NCBI RefSeq assembly: GCF_034479555.1
Contig: NZ_CP140151.1
Span: forward strand, 682,001-746,000
Origin: Chromohalobacter canadensis
Lineage (GTDB): Bacteria; Pseudomonadota; Gammaproteobacteria; Pseudomonadales; Halomonadaceae
Length of the DNA stretch: 64,000 bases
Reading direction: 5' to 3'
Part shown: positions 36,794-45,389 of the stretch, in pieces
Position numbering within the stretch: the stretch's first letter is position 1
Layout of the letters: each line of letters opens with the position of its first letter
Position numbers and translations under genes: made by a program
The notes under the pieces: generated by a model
What the model saw: the letters and a program-made list of their open reading frames with translations, nothing else
Told to the model about the DNA's origin: nothing
Database searches by the model: none

Positions 36794-37789
36794 CTAACGC
36801 TTGATGGCGCGATATACACGAAACCGCCGATCATCGGCGAGCACCGTGAAATCACCGAAAGCCTCTTCCAGCAAGCGGGGATACGGCAGGAAGGCGTTGG
36901 CCACCAGGATTAGACAGCCACCCCGTACCAGTTTGTCGGGCGCCTCGCGTATCAAGCGCGCCGCCGGGCCGTAGTCGATGGCACGCTCCTGATGAAAAGG
37001 CGGGTTACTGACGATGGCATCGAATTTTCCCGCCACTTCGCTGTAGACATCGCTCTGCCACGCCTCCCCCGCCACCTGATTGGCTTCGAGTGTGCGACGC
37101 GTCGCGGCCACCGCGAAGGCGTTGAGATCCACCGCCGAGACGCTTGCGCCTCTTACGCTGAGCCAGGCGGCGAGAATGCCGTCACCGCATCCCATATCAA
37201 GTAGGTGACGCCCCGCTGGGTCGCCGAGGGCGTCGGGCAACGTCTCGAGCAACAAGCGTGTGCCGTCGTCGAGCTTGCCGTGACCGAACACGCCGGGATG
37301 ACTCGCCACGCTGAGTCCGGCAGCCTCGAACGTTGTCCAGGCCGCCTCCGGCGACAGCGATAACGCCGCCGTACGCGTGGCGTAAAGCGTACAGCGCCGC
37401 GCGCTATCCACCTTGCGACACCCCAGCCCCAGCGCGGCCAACGATTTGAGCACACGCTTGACGCCCCCTTGATGTTCGCCGACAACCTGTAGCGGCGTGC
37501 CTTCGGGCAACACCGCGCACAGCGCCAGCAGCCACCACTCGCCTAGCGCATGTGTCTTGGGCCAGAACAGCACGGCCCCCGCAACCGGCGTTTCCAGCAC
37601 CGGCGCGAGACCGTCGTAAACCCGGTTTCCACGCGCTCGCCATGCCTGACAAATCGCCGCATCCGCGCTCCACACGCTGCCGCCGTTCGTTTCCAGCCAG
37701 GCATCGTGAGGCGGCGCGACCCACAACCAATCGCGATAATCATGGGACTGACGGGCCAGCAACTGGCAAGGGGGCGTCTCCGCACTCAT
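36794..37789 (-). CDS. rsmC: 16S rRNA (guanine-1207 N2)-methyltransferase
   Basis: The 331-residue protein fits RsmC: an N-terminal methyltransferase-like domain without SAM motif (about 1-150) and a C-terminal active domain with LLDMGCGDGILAAWL, AVDLNAFAVAATRRTLEAN and the catalytic NPPFH. The typical HPGVFGHGKLDDGTRLLLE segment is present. Start ATG at 37789 overlaps the stop of cmoM by four bases (ATGA). It could alternatively be another NPPF-type rRNA methyltransferase of the RsmC/RlmG group; RsmC is the best fit by length. Confidence 0.85.
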   Translation of the reverse strand: MSAETPPCQLLARQSHDYRDWLWVAPPHDAWLETNGGSVWSADAAICQAWRARGNRVYDGLAPVLETPVAGAVLFWPKTHALGEWWLLALCAVLPEGTPLQVVGEHQGGVKRVLKSLAALGLGCRKVDSARRCTLYATRTAALSLSPEAAWTTFEAAGLSVASHPGVFGHGKLDDGTRLLLETLPDALGDPAGRHLLDMGCGDGILAAWLSVRGASVSAVDLNAFAVAATRRTLEANQVAGEAWQSDVYSEVAGKFDAIVSNPPFHQERAIDYGPAARLIREAPDKLVRGGCLILVANAFLPYPRLLEEAFGDFTVLADDRRFRVYRAIKR

Positions 37790-38562
37790 GACACGGTCTC
37801 CGGTTTGTACAGGGTGTAGTGCAGATAACGTCCCAGGCGCCAGTGCGGTTCCTGCTGACAATAACGGCGCTCGAGTTCGATGACCTTCTCGAGCTGCGCC
37901 GGCGCGGGGTGGCGCTCCCAAAGGTAGTCGTGAAAGATACGCACTCCCGCCACTGCCGCGACCGACAGGCCTTCCGCCGTACACCATGTGCGTATCTGGG
38001 CATCGGTGAGCGGAGAGATCGGCGTCAGACGCTGGCGTTTCCCGAGCCCTTCCAGCCGATCATCGAGTGCCTTGTCCAGGTTGCCCTTGATCACGTTGGA
38101 GAACCGCAATGCATCGCGGTTGAAGACCATCAACGACAGATATCCACCCGGCGCCAGCAGCGTGGCGAGTTGTGCGAAGGCAGCCTCTGGCGTGGCCAAC
38201 CACTCCAGAACCGCGTGGCACACGATCAGGCCCCACGGCCCCGGCGTGCGTTCGGGAAGCGTCTGCCAGGTGGCATCGACGGGCGTGACAGCCAGATCGC
38301 CCATGCACGCGATGGCGCGTTCGCGCATGTCCTGCGAGGGCTCGACCATGGTGACCGTATGGCCACGTTGCGCTAGCCATATGCTCATTTGACCCAGGCC
38401 CGCGCCCACATCCAGCGCGGACCGACCATCGGTGGGCAATTCACTCGGTAACACGTGCCCCAGTACCGCCAGACGAATCGCACCTCGCGGCGTCCCGTAG
38501 AGGCTACGTTCAAACTTGTCGGCCAAGCCGTCGAAAATCCGGTCGTTGGTGACCAATGGCAT
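37786..38562 (-). CDS. cmoM: tRNA 5-carboxymethoxyuridine methyltransferase
   Basis: CmoM methylates cmo5U34 to mcmo5U34. The 258-residue product aligns with E. coli CmoM (formerly SmtA) along its length: DRIFDGLADKFERSLYGTPRG, SAM motif ALDVGAGLGQMSIWLA, CHAVLEWLATPEAAFAQL, LSLMVFNRDALRFSNVIKGN, GVRIFHDYL, LERRYCQQEPHWRLGRYLH. Together with cmoA and cmoB at 24.7 kb this completes the pathway after hydroxylation. It overlaps rsmC by four bases. Confidence 0.92.
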   Translation of the reverse strand: MPLVTNDRIFDGLADKFERSLYGTPRGAIRLAVLGHVLPSELPTDGRSALDVGAGLGQMSIWLAQRGHTVTMVEPSQDMRERAIACMGDLAVTPVDATWQTLPERTPGPWGLIVCHAVLEWLATPEAAFAQLATLLAPGGYLSLMVFNRDALRFSNVIKGNLDKALDDRLEGLGKRQRLTPISPLTDAQIRTWCTAEGLSVAAVAGVRIFHDYLWERHPAPAQLEKVIELERRYCQQEPHWRLGRYLHYTLYKPETVS

Positions 38563-38820
38563 CCCCTACTCATCCAGCCCGCCTAAAATGTCGGCGAATG
38601 AAGACACTTTTCCGCTCAAAGCCTGGCACTGGAATGTAAAAAAGGAGTAGTCTATCGCTGCTGGCCGTACGCCTCCAGCCCAGACCAGACGGGGCTTTCA
38701 CGCACGGCGCACGGCGTCGATTCAACACGCATGACGCCACTTGATCGCGCACCGGCCGGTGGCCGGCGAAATAGCGCCATTCCCACGCTTTCGCGTGGAT
38801 GTCGTAGAGGACACGAGACC

Positions 38821-41289
38821 TTGGCCCCACATACCTTGCCTGCGTCGCTGATCGAGTTACTGGAAGTGTCAGGCATGGCACTCGCGATTGCCGATGGTGA
38901 TCAGCCCGGCTGCCCCTTGATCTTCGTCAACAAGGGCTTCGAGCAACTCACCGGCTATGCCCGTGAGGACGTGTTGGGGCGCTCCTGCCGCTTGCTAAAG
39001 ACGGGCGATGCAGACCCGGAGGCCAACCACCGCCTGCACCGGGCCATCGAAGAACGCACACCGCTGACGCTGACCCTCGAAAACCGTCGCAAGGACGGCA
39101 CACGCTTCGACAGCGAACTGATGCTCGCCCCGCTATACAGTCAGGAGGGACATTGTTACCTGGTCAGCGTGCAGCGCGACATCGATGAACAGCATCAATC
39201 ACGCACCCGCTGGCGCATCCAAGACCGTCTCCTCGAACAGCTCAGTGTCCAGGCGCCCGGCGTACTGTTTCAATATCGGCAATGGCCCAACGGGCAGGGC
39301 GACTTTCCCTACATCAGTCCCCGGCTGGCCGACTATTGCGGCATCGACCGCGACGCTCTGCAACAAGACGCCGAGACGTTATTGGCCCGGATCGCACCGG
39401 AGGATCGACAGCAGCTGCGCGACGCACTCGCATGCTCCGCCACGTCGCTCAGGCTATGGCAAAGGGCCTTTCGTTATCATCACCCCACTCGAGGGCTGCG
39501 CTGGCTGGAATGCGCCGCCATACCAACACGGCTAGCCAACGGGGGCACGCTGTGGCATGGCTATTTGACCGATGTCACCGCGCGCAAGCTCGCCACAGAA
39601 CGCATGGCGCTGGCCGAGACGGTTTTCGACAGTACCCATGACGGCATCCTCGTGACCGATGCCGACAAGCGCATCATCGATGTCAATCCCGCCTTCACGC
39701 AGTTGACCGGATACAGCGCCGAGGAAGCCTTGGGACGCACTCCCCACTTGCTGTCCTCGGGCAAACACGATGCGCAGTTCTATACCAGCCTGTTCGCCAC
39801 CGTGCACCAACAAGGGTACTGGACGGGCGATATCTGGAACGTTCGCAAGGACGGTAGTCAGCTCATCGAAAACGTCACTATCTCGGCGATCCACGACGTC
39901 CAAGGCACCATCACGCATTACATCGCCGTGTTTCGCGATATCACCCAGAAACACCTGAAACAGGCACGCATGGAGCGGCGCGCCATCTATGACCCACTTA
40001 CCAGCCTGTTCAACCGCGACCATTTCGGAGGTGCGCTGGAAAACCTGCTCTCCGGGCTTTCCTACACCGGCATCGGGGTCGCCGTACTATTCATCGACCT
40101 CGATGACTTCAAACCGATCAACGATACATACGGCCACGCGGCAGGGGATGAAGCCCTGGTGATCATCGCCCAGCGGCTAAAGCAGCAAACACGCAGCACT
40201 GACCTGGTTGCGCGTCTGGGAGGCGACGAGTTCGTCATTGCTCTGGCGGGCATGCGCAGCGCAGAAAAAGCCGAGAAGGTGGCCTTCAAGATCCTCGACG
40301 ACCTAGTCAGCCCCATCAGCCTGCGCAACGAGCATAGCATCACGCTCTCGGCCTCCGTGGGGGTCGCCTATACCGAGGACAGCCAATTCGCAGCGAACGC
40401 GTTGATCGCGGCCGCCGACAGCGCCATGTACGAAGCCAAGAGCCAAGGCAAGAACCGCGTCGCGATGAGCCAGCGACACCCAAGCGATGGTTACGATCTC
40501 TACACACGCCTGCAGAGCGCCCTGGAGAAGGAAGAATTGGCGCTGTTCTATCAACCCATCTTGTCGCTGGCCGATGAACGCATCGTCAGCTTCGAAGCAC
40601 TGGTACGCTGGCATCACCCCGACCAGGGATTGCTCGCACCGCACCATTTCATCGATATCGTCAATCATTCCTCTCTGGAGCGTGCCTATAGTTCCTGGCT
40701 TGTCCACCAGGCCGCGCGCACCGCGCAACGCTTTCAAGCCTGCCACATGGCGGTCACCGTGAGCATCAACGTCACGCGCGATCAGGTCGAGTCCGGCCAG
40801 CTCGCCGAAGACATGGCGCAAGCACGCAAGCGCCATGCCCTCGCCTCGCCGTTCCTCAATGTCGAAGTCGTGGAAACCGCCCAATTCCATGACGTCGACC
40901 TGGCCCATAATCAACTCCAGCAAGCACGACGCCTCGGCGCCCAGATCGCCCTCGACGACTTCGGCTCCGGCGTCTCATCGCTGACGTACGCCAGCCAGCT
41001 TCCCATCGATATCGTCAAGATCGATCAGGCCGTCATTCGTCATCTCGTCGAGCGGCCGCAACAACGTCGTTTCGTCAGCGGTATCATCGACATGGCGCAT
41101 GCCATGCAACGCATCGTGCTCGCCGAAGGTGTCGAAACGCCCGAGCAGCTCGACGTCCTGCGTCACATGGGCTGCGACATGGCACAAGGCTTTCTTATCG
41201 GCCATCCCATGCCAAGCGATGAACTCGAAGCACACTATCTAGCCGGCACGACCCAACTCCTCTATCCACTGGCGTTACAGGCGCAATAA
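38821..41289 (+). CDS. PAS-PAS-GGDEF-EAL cyclic-di-GMP enzyme
   Basis: The 822-residue protein (TTG start at 38821, AGAGGA upstream; alternatives ATG 38731 with no ribosome site and 38875) has three sensory regions: PAS with PAC at about 15-140 (LIELLEVSGMALAIADG, VSVQRDIDE), a second PAS-like at about 145-260, and PAS/PAC at about 265-385 (DSTHDGILVTDADKRIIDVN). GGDEF domain (about 400-555) has an intact LGGDEF motif. EAL domain (about 575-815) has SFEALVRWHHP, SINVTRDQ, LDDFGSG and the VEVVETAQ variant of the ExxET part. Metal ligands are present, so both synthesis and hydrolysis are possible. It is soluble: no membrane segment is seen. Confidence 0.88.
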   Translation: MAPHTLPASLIELLEVSGMALAIADGDQPGCPLIFVNKGFEQLTGYAREDVLGRSCRLLKTGDADPEANHRLHRAIEERTPLTLTLENRRKDGTRFDSELMLAPLYSQEGHCYLVSVQRDIDEQHQSRTRWRIQDRLLEQLSVQAPGVLFQYRQWPNGQGDFPYISPRLADYCGIDRDALQQDAETLLARIAPEDRQQLRDALACSATSLRLWQRAFRYHHPTRGLRWLECAAIPTRLANGGTLWHGYLTDVTARKLATERMALAETVFDSTHDGILVTDADKRIIDVNPAFTQLTGYSAEEALGRTPHLLSSGKHDAQFYTSLFATVHQQGYWTGDIWNVRKDGSQLIENVTISAIHDVQGTITHYIAVFRDITQKHLKQARMERRAIYDPLTSLFNRDHFGGALENLLSGLSYTGIGVAVLFIDLDDFKPINDTYGHAAGDEALVIIAQRLKQQTRSTDLVARLGGDEFVIALAGMRSAEKAEKVAFKILDDLVSPISLRNEHSITLSASVGVAYTEDSQFAANALIAAADSAMYEAKSQGKNRVAMSQRHPSDGYDLYTRLQSALEKEELALFYQPILSLADERIVSFEALVRWHHPDQGLLAPHHFIDIVNHSSLERAYSSWLVHQAARTAQRFQACHMAVTVSINVTRDQVESGQLAEDMAQARKRHALASPFLNVEVVETAQFHDVDLAHNQLQQARRLGAQIALDDFGSGVSSLTYASQLPIDIVKIDQAVIRHLVERPQQRRFVSGIIDMAHAMQRIVLAEGVETPEQLDVLRHMGCDMAQGFLIGHPMPSDELEAHYLAGTTQLLYPLALQAQ

Positions 41290-41313
41290 CGGCACGCCGG
41301 CATATACCACGGG

Positions 41314-41342
41314 TTTATCCCGAGGCCAAGGGCGCTTATAAT
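41314..41342 (+). promoter_or_regulatory. Promoter of tRNA-Arg
   Basis: TATAAT (41337-41342) lies 14 bases before the tRNA 5' end, after a weak -35 (TTTATC) at 17-base spacing. The GC-rich discriminator between it and the tRNA (GCCCACCCCGCCAC) is typical of stringently controlled stable RNA promoters. Confidence 0.6.
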
Positions 41343-41356
41343 GCCCACCCCGCCAC

Positions 41357-41433
41357 GCCCCCGTAGCTCAGCTGGATAGAGCGTCCCCCTCCTAAGGGGA
41401 AGGTCATAGGTTCGAACCCTATCGGGGGCACCA
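41357..41433 (+). tRNA. tRNA-Arg (anticodon CCT)
   Basis: A 77-base cloverleaf: acceptor stem GCCCCCG / CGGGGGC, D arm with TAGCTCAGCTGGATAGAG, anticodon stem TCCCC / GGGGA around loop CTCCTAA (anticodon CCT), T arm GGTTCGAACCC, and encoded CCA. It reads the AGG codon, rare in this GC-rich genome. tRNA-Arg genes are frequent integration sites; the region downstream (41.4-44.2 kb) carries accessory-looking genes, but no repeat of the tRNA 3' end could be found there. Confidence 0.95.
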
Positions 41434-41542
41434 TCATGCTTCAAGCACCGATGCCAAGACCTATTAGAGACGTCCCGACCCTTTCCTCGCGACATTCCCT
41501 TTAAAGCGTCATCCATTCGAAGTTTTATTATAAGCATTGTTA

Positions 41543-41565
41543 ATATTACGCCAATTGCGTAATAT
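41543..41565. promoter_or_regulatory. Inverted repeat upstream of PEGA lipoprotein gene
   Basis: Perfect 9-bp arms ATATTACGC and GCGTAATAT with a 5-base spacer lie 50 bases before the lipoprotein ATG. It looks like an operator for a dimeric regulator. A further half site ATTACGC occurs close to the start codon. Confidence 0.55.
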
Positions 41566-41615
41566 CCCAGCGCCTTTTCAGGCTAATTAAAAATCGAATT
41601 ACGCAAGGGAATTCC

Positions 41616-42131
41616 ATGAATCTAAAAATGACTGCAGCAGCCATCTGCGCAGCGGGTATGGTGTCGCTGTCTGGCTGTGCCAGCATCGTGGGCGATACGG
41701 ACCAGCAAATCACGATCAACAGCACGCCATCTCAGGCAGACCTCGTGATCACGGACGAGACCAATCAGGAAGTTTTTCAGGGGGAAACGCCGACGACCGT
41801 AACGCTAACAAAGGCGGATGGATCCTACTTCGGAGGCAAGGACTATAGCGTCACCCTCAGTAAAGATGGCTATGAATCACGGGCTATCACTATTTCCAGC
41901 TCACCCAATGGCTGGTATATCGGAGGCAACATTTTGTTCGGTGGCTTGATCGGCTGGTTGATCGTGGATCCGCTGACGGGCGCCATGTATACGCTTAGTC
42001 CCGATGAAGTCAATGGTAACTTGGGAGAGAGTGTCGCCCAGCACAAAGGCTCTCAAGAGCTGAATCTAGTCCTTCTCAAGGACGTACCCGACAACTTGCG
42101 CGACGATATGCAGCTCCTGGGGCAGATGTAA
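41616..42131 (+). CDS. Lipoprotein with PEGA-type domain
   Basis: The 171-residue product has a lipoprotein signal with lipobox LSGC (cleavage before Cys 21) and the next residue is Ala, which predicts outer-membrane sorting. Residues about 30-105 look like a PEGA domain (ITINSTPSQADLVITDE, ETPTTVTLTKADG, YSVTLSKDGYESRAI). A second hydrophobic segment at 106-125 (GWYIGGNILFGGLIGWLIVDP) and LTGAMYTL follow; this pattern is seen in many small envelope lipoproteins near P-type stress genes. AAGGGA precedes the ATG. Function unknown. Confidence 0.8.
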   Translation: MNLKMTAAAICAAGMVSLSGCASIVGDTDQQITINSTPSQADLVITDETNQEVFQGETPTTVTLTKADGSYFGGKDYSVTLSKDGYESRAITISSSPNGWYIGGNILFGGLIGWLIVDPLTGAMYTLSPDEVNGNLGESVAQHKGSQELNLVLLKDVPDNLRDDMQLLGQM

Positions 42132-42275
42132 GCCGCCCCCGTTGGGGCCGTTTCTTGACGGCCCCAACAACTTCCTCCCTCTGACGAACATCTTGTCTTG
42201 AGACCGAATGCGACACCCTTTGTCGCTACCTACCTCGATACTCCCTGCATACCTCAACGTGCACAGGAGTCCGGT

Positions 42276-42980
42276 ATGAGCAAGGGAGTGGTAACGCCGC
42301 TGGCGTCGTATATCGCACGCAAGAAAGTGAATACCGAAGATAAGCATCTACAGGCATTGAAGGATGAGCAGCTCGCGCTGTGGGTGGCGGATCGCGCTCA
42401 CTGGCGAGATAGCTGTCCAATGAATGCCGATCTCGCCGATAGCCTCACGCTCGTCCCTGTCACCGACGATCGCGTGGCGACAGCCACCACCGATGGGCGG
42501 TGCATCTATTTCGATGCACGCTTCAGTGCAACGCTCAACGCAGAGCATCGTCGTTACCTGCAGGCTCACTTGCTCTGGCACTGCGCCTTCGGCTATCTAC
42601 TGCCCAACACCCAGGGACATGCACTCTGGCACTTGGCATGGGATCACGAGATCAACAGCCTGTTGCTACAACAAGGCTATGCCCTGCCCACCTCGGCGGT
42701 CTTGTTTTTTGCCAAAGTCACACGGCCGGCCCGTGAAGTGTATGACTGGCTTTTGACCCACCCCGCACTGGAGCAGGAGCTCCCGACCGACCGTCTCTGG
42801 CAGGAATGTCACACATCCCTGTCATCCCGAAGCAGTTGTCATGACCTCGATTTCGAACTAGGTACGGTCAACCGGCAGCTGACAGAAAGCTGGCGCTCGC
42901 ATACACGCATGCTGGCCAACGACTATCGGTGTACCCAACACCTCCCTGCTCCCATCGCCGAACGCTTGCGCGGTCTTTGA
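42276..42980 (+). CDS. DUF2201-like (putative metallopeptidase domain) protein, apparently inactive
   Basis: From ATG 42276 (AGGAG upstream) the product has 234 residues. Residues about 75-145 (FSATLNAEHRRYLQAHLLWHCAFGYL and HLAWDHEINSLLLQQGY) resemble the N-terminal domain of DUF2201, which normally has HExxH. Here the motif reads HLLWH: both histidines are kept but the Glu is Leu. The usual C-terminal VWA-like domain is missing and no MoxR ATPase is beside it. The C-terminal half is helical and Cys-containing. Assignment rests on short similarity only. Confidence 0.5.
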   Translation: MSKGVVTPLASYIARKKVNTEDKHLQALKDEQLALWVADRAHWRDSCPMNADLADSLTLVPVTDDRVATATTDGRCIYFDARFSATLNAEHRRYLQAHLLWHCAFGYLLPNTQGHALWHLAWDHEINSLLLQQGYALPTSAVLFFAKVTRPAREVYDWLLTHPALEQELPTDRLWQECHTSLSSRSSCHDLDFELGTVNRQLTESWRSHTRMLANDYRCTQHLPAPIAERLRGL

Positions 42981-43046
42981 CACGACATCGACCAGCCGAC
43001 GATGAGCACGCGAATTTTCTAAAGCAAGATCGTCGCTGGCCGATAA

Positions 43047-43067
43047 TTACGTTGTAATAAAACGTAA
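43047..43067. promoter_or_regulatory. Inverted repeat before the WYL regulator gene, probable operator
   Basis: Arms TTACGTT and AACGTAA are perfect inverted copies with a 7-base AT-rich spacer, ending 17 bases before the ATG at 43085. Placement over the likely promoter and ribosome-site region fits autorepression by the WYL protein. Confidence 0.65.
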
Positions 43068-43084
43068 CCCAAGACGAGTATGTC

Positions 43085-44119
43085 ATGTCCAACGTGCGCG
43101 ATACGCTTTTTCGCTACCTGACCCTGTTGCAACTGATCCCCCGTAGTCCGGGTCGCATCGCGACCCCCGTATTGCTGGAGAAGCTTCGCGAACGCGGTTT
43201 CAGGGTCGATACTCGTTCACTGCAACGGGATCTACGTGACAAGTTGGCGCTACATTTCCCGTTGATCTGCGACGATACACAAAAACCCTTTCGCTGGTAT
43301 TTTGACCGCCAATTTCAAAGCAATCTCCCAGCTCTGGATTTACCCAGTGCTCTTACGCTCGTGCTAGCCGAAGAGTATCTCAAGGGAATTCTGCCCCCCG
43401 TGGTACTGGGGCAGCTATCTCATCAATTCGCCGATGCACACCGATTATTAGACGACCTGGATGGCAACAGCTTGAGCCAATGGAGGAAGCGTGTTCGGGC
43501 CATTCCCAATGGCAAAGCCCTTCTCCCTGCCACTGTCGAAGCCTCCATATGGCAATGTGTGACGCAAGCCTTGCTGGAAAACAATGCTATCGAGGTACGT
43601 TACCTGTCGCGGAGTCGTGAGGATTACAAAACACTGATTCTCCACCCCCAGGGGATCGTGAATCGTCACAGCGTTACCTATGTCGTAGCGACCGTAGAGA
43701 AATACAGCGACCTACGCCAGTTCGCACTACACCGAATACAACAAGCGACAATCAGTCAGATGCCGTGGCGTGAAACGCCGGAATTCGATCTCGATGCGTA
43801 CATCGCCGACGGCGCTTTCGGTTATCGACAATCGCACGATGATATCCACCTGCTTGCCAATGTCGCCCCACAAGTCGCCTGGCTACTCACCGAAACACCG
43901 TTAGCGCACGAGCAAACCCTCGAGCCCTTGCCACATAGTGATTGGCAGCGACTCAGCGTCAAACTGCCTGACGATCAGCAAACACTCTGGTGGCTGAAAG
44001 GAATGGGCGCCAATGTCGAAGTCTTGAAACCCAGTACTTGGCGCGAAGAAATACGCGACGATGCCCGCCGGATTCTGGCCCAGTCATCCTTTGAAAAAAC
44101 CATGGAAGCCACGACATAG
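43085..44119 (+). CDS. WYL-domain transcriptional regulator
   Basis: The 344-residue protein starts with a winged-helix domain (about 1-75: TLFRYLTLLQLIPRSPGRIATPVLLEKLRERGFRVDTRSLQRDLRDK, read in parts) followed by a WYL domain (about 150-240, with IEVRYLSRSREDYKTLILHPQGIVNRHSVTYVVATVEKY in parts) and a C-terminal WCX-like segment (LSVKLPDDQQTLWWLKGMGANVEVLKP). WYL proteins bind ligands, often nucleotides or nucleic acids, and many repress phage-defence or stress loci (e.g. CapW, BrxR). A perfect inverted repeat lies just upstream. Closest neighbour genes are the PEGA lipoprotein and DUF2201-like protein, all on the plus strand. Confidence 0.85.
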   Translation: MSNVRDTLFRYLTLLQLIPRSPGRIATPVLLEKLRERGFRVDTRSLQRDLRDKLALHFPLICDDTQKPFRWYFDRQFQSNLPALDLPSALTLVLAEEYLKGILPPVVLGQLSHQFADAHRLLDDLDGNSLSQWRKRVRAIPNGKALLPATVEASIWQCVTQALLENNAIEVRYLSRSREDYKTLILHPQGIVNRHSVTYVVATVEKYSDLRQFALHRIQQATISQMPWRETPEFDLDAYIADGAFGYRQSHDDIHLLANVAPQVAWLLTETPLAHEQTLEPLPHSDWQRLSVKLPDDQQTLWWLKGMGANVEVLKPSTWREEIRDDARRILAQSSFEKTMEATT

Positions 44120-44182
44120 CCCCGTATTTATCTATACATATTCTTACTAAAAGAAATCACGCCTTACAGATACGCATTAAAA

Positions 44183-44207
44183 AAGCCGGCTCGCAATGAG
44201 CCGGCTT
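44183..44207. terminator. Bidirectional terminator between WYL gene and porin
   Basis: A perfect 10-bp stem AAGCCGGCTC / GAGCCGGCTT with loop GCAAT is flanked by an A-run on the left and CGTTTTG on the right. It serves the minus-strand porin gene with a T-run and probably the plus-strand gene too. Confidence 0.9.
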
Positions 44208-44249
44208 CGTTTTGTTCGCGATCTTCAAGATCGCTGAGGTATCGACAGC

Positions 44250-45389
44250 TTAGAAGCTGTAGACAGCACCCACGGCAACACCATCATTTTCGTCGTTAGT
44301 ACGATCGTACTTAGCGTACTCAATGAAGGTGTACATGGCCGAAGACAGGTTGTATGTAGCGCCCAAGGCGAATTCGTTGAAGCTGTCGTCGCCATTGTAA
44401 TCGCCAGTGGTAGCATCAACACCGCCTGGGTTCGCAACCGCTGCAACTTCAGAGTCGGCATCTACGTACTGATAAGAACCGTAGACATCACCGAAGCCAT
44501 AGCCGTAACGGGCGCCCAAGGCATAGCGCATAATATCACCGCTTTCACCGGCGTAGTCGACGTCGGTGTTTTCTGCCTTGGCCGACAGACGCAGTGCATT
44601 AATGGTGTACTGAGCGTTCAGACCATAGGCCTTGGCGCTATATTTCTCACCATCTGCGCCAGTCAGATCATAGTTATCCAGATCATCATAGACACCGGCG
44701 ATTGAGAACGCGCCAACGGTATACTTCACACCCCCGAAGAAGGAGGCATTAGAGCCATTGCTGGATACGTCACCCTCATACCCACCATTGGCGTTGAACT
44801 CGTCTTCTGCATCGCCCTTGTACTGGCTACCCACAGCGAATTGCAAGCCACCCAGTGACGGCGAAACATACTGAATCTTGTCGCCTTCACGGTCAGTGGC
44901 AAGATCATCATCTACGTTGGAAAAATCTTGTCCATAAAGGCCGCCGAGGTCCGAACTCGAATCTGTGACATCGAAGTATTCGTTGTTGGAAATCGGGTCT
45001 TGGACCCAGTCGTCGATCAGCGGATCCCAGGAACCGACACGGGCGTCACCGAAGTTACCCTTCAAGCCCATGTAAGCTTGGTCGCCAGTATCAAGACCTT
45101 TACCGCCACCTTTTTGCTCGTCCGCGTCAAATTCGAACTCAGCCTTGAAGTAGCCGGTCAGGCCCGGGTTGATGATGTGTTGGCCAGAAAAACCGACAGT
45201 TGACCCGTTATCGAACAGATCGTCTTCGGTATCACCATCTGCATTATCGATGGAGCGGTAGGCCAACTGGACGTTGCCGTACAGGTCGAGTTGAGTGCCG
45301 TCTTGGTTGTAGACAGTGGCAGCCTGTGCAATACCAGCGGAGGCGCCCAAGGCACCGGCAACGGCAGTCGCTAAGAGTGTCTTTTTCAT
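44250..45389 (-). CDS. Gram-negative general porin (OmpC/OmpF-like or Porin_4 family)
   Basis: The 379-residue precursor starts MKKTLLATAVAGALGASAG (signal peptide, cleavage after AQA) with AAGGAAT upstream. The mature part alternates short beta strands and acidic loops, begins ATVYNQDGTQLDLYGNVQLAY, and ends in the aromatic motif VGAVYSF required for outer-membrane insertion. It is strikingly acidic (DDLDNYDLTGADGEK, DNADGDTEDDLFDNG), as expected for a halophile's outer membrane. Codon use is visibly different from neighbours (more AT), typical of highly expressed porins. Long 475-base region upstream is discussed separately. Confidence 0.92.
   Translation of the reverse strand: MKKTLLATAVAGALGASAGIAQAATVYNQDGTQLDLYGNVQLAYRSIDNADGDTEDDLFDNGSTVGFSGQHIINPGLTGYFKAEFEFDADEQKGGGKGLDTGDQAYMGLKGNFGDARVGSWDPLIDDWVQDPISNNEYFDVTDSSSDLGGLYGQDFSNVDDDLATDREGDKIQYVSPSLGGLQFAVGSQYKGDAEDEFNANGGYEGDVSSNGSNASFFGGVKYTVGAFSIAGVYDDLDNYDLTGADGEKYSAKAYGLNAQYTINALRLSAKAENTDVDYAGESGDIMRYALGARYGYGFGDVYGSYQYVDADSEVAAVANPGGVDATTGDYNGDDSFNEFALGATYNLSSAMYTFIEYAKYDRTNDENDGVAVGAVYSF

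Noticed and set aside
41434..44250. Integrase or attachment-site repeat for a tRNA-Arg island
   Set aside because: No integrase gene and no second copy of the tRNA 3' end within the region; island status remains only a possibility.
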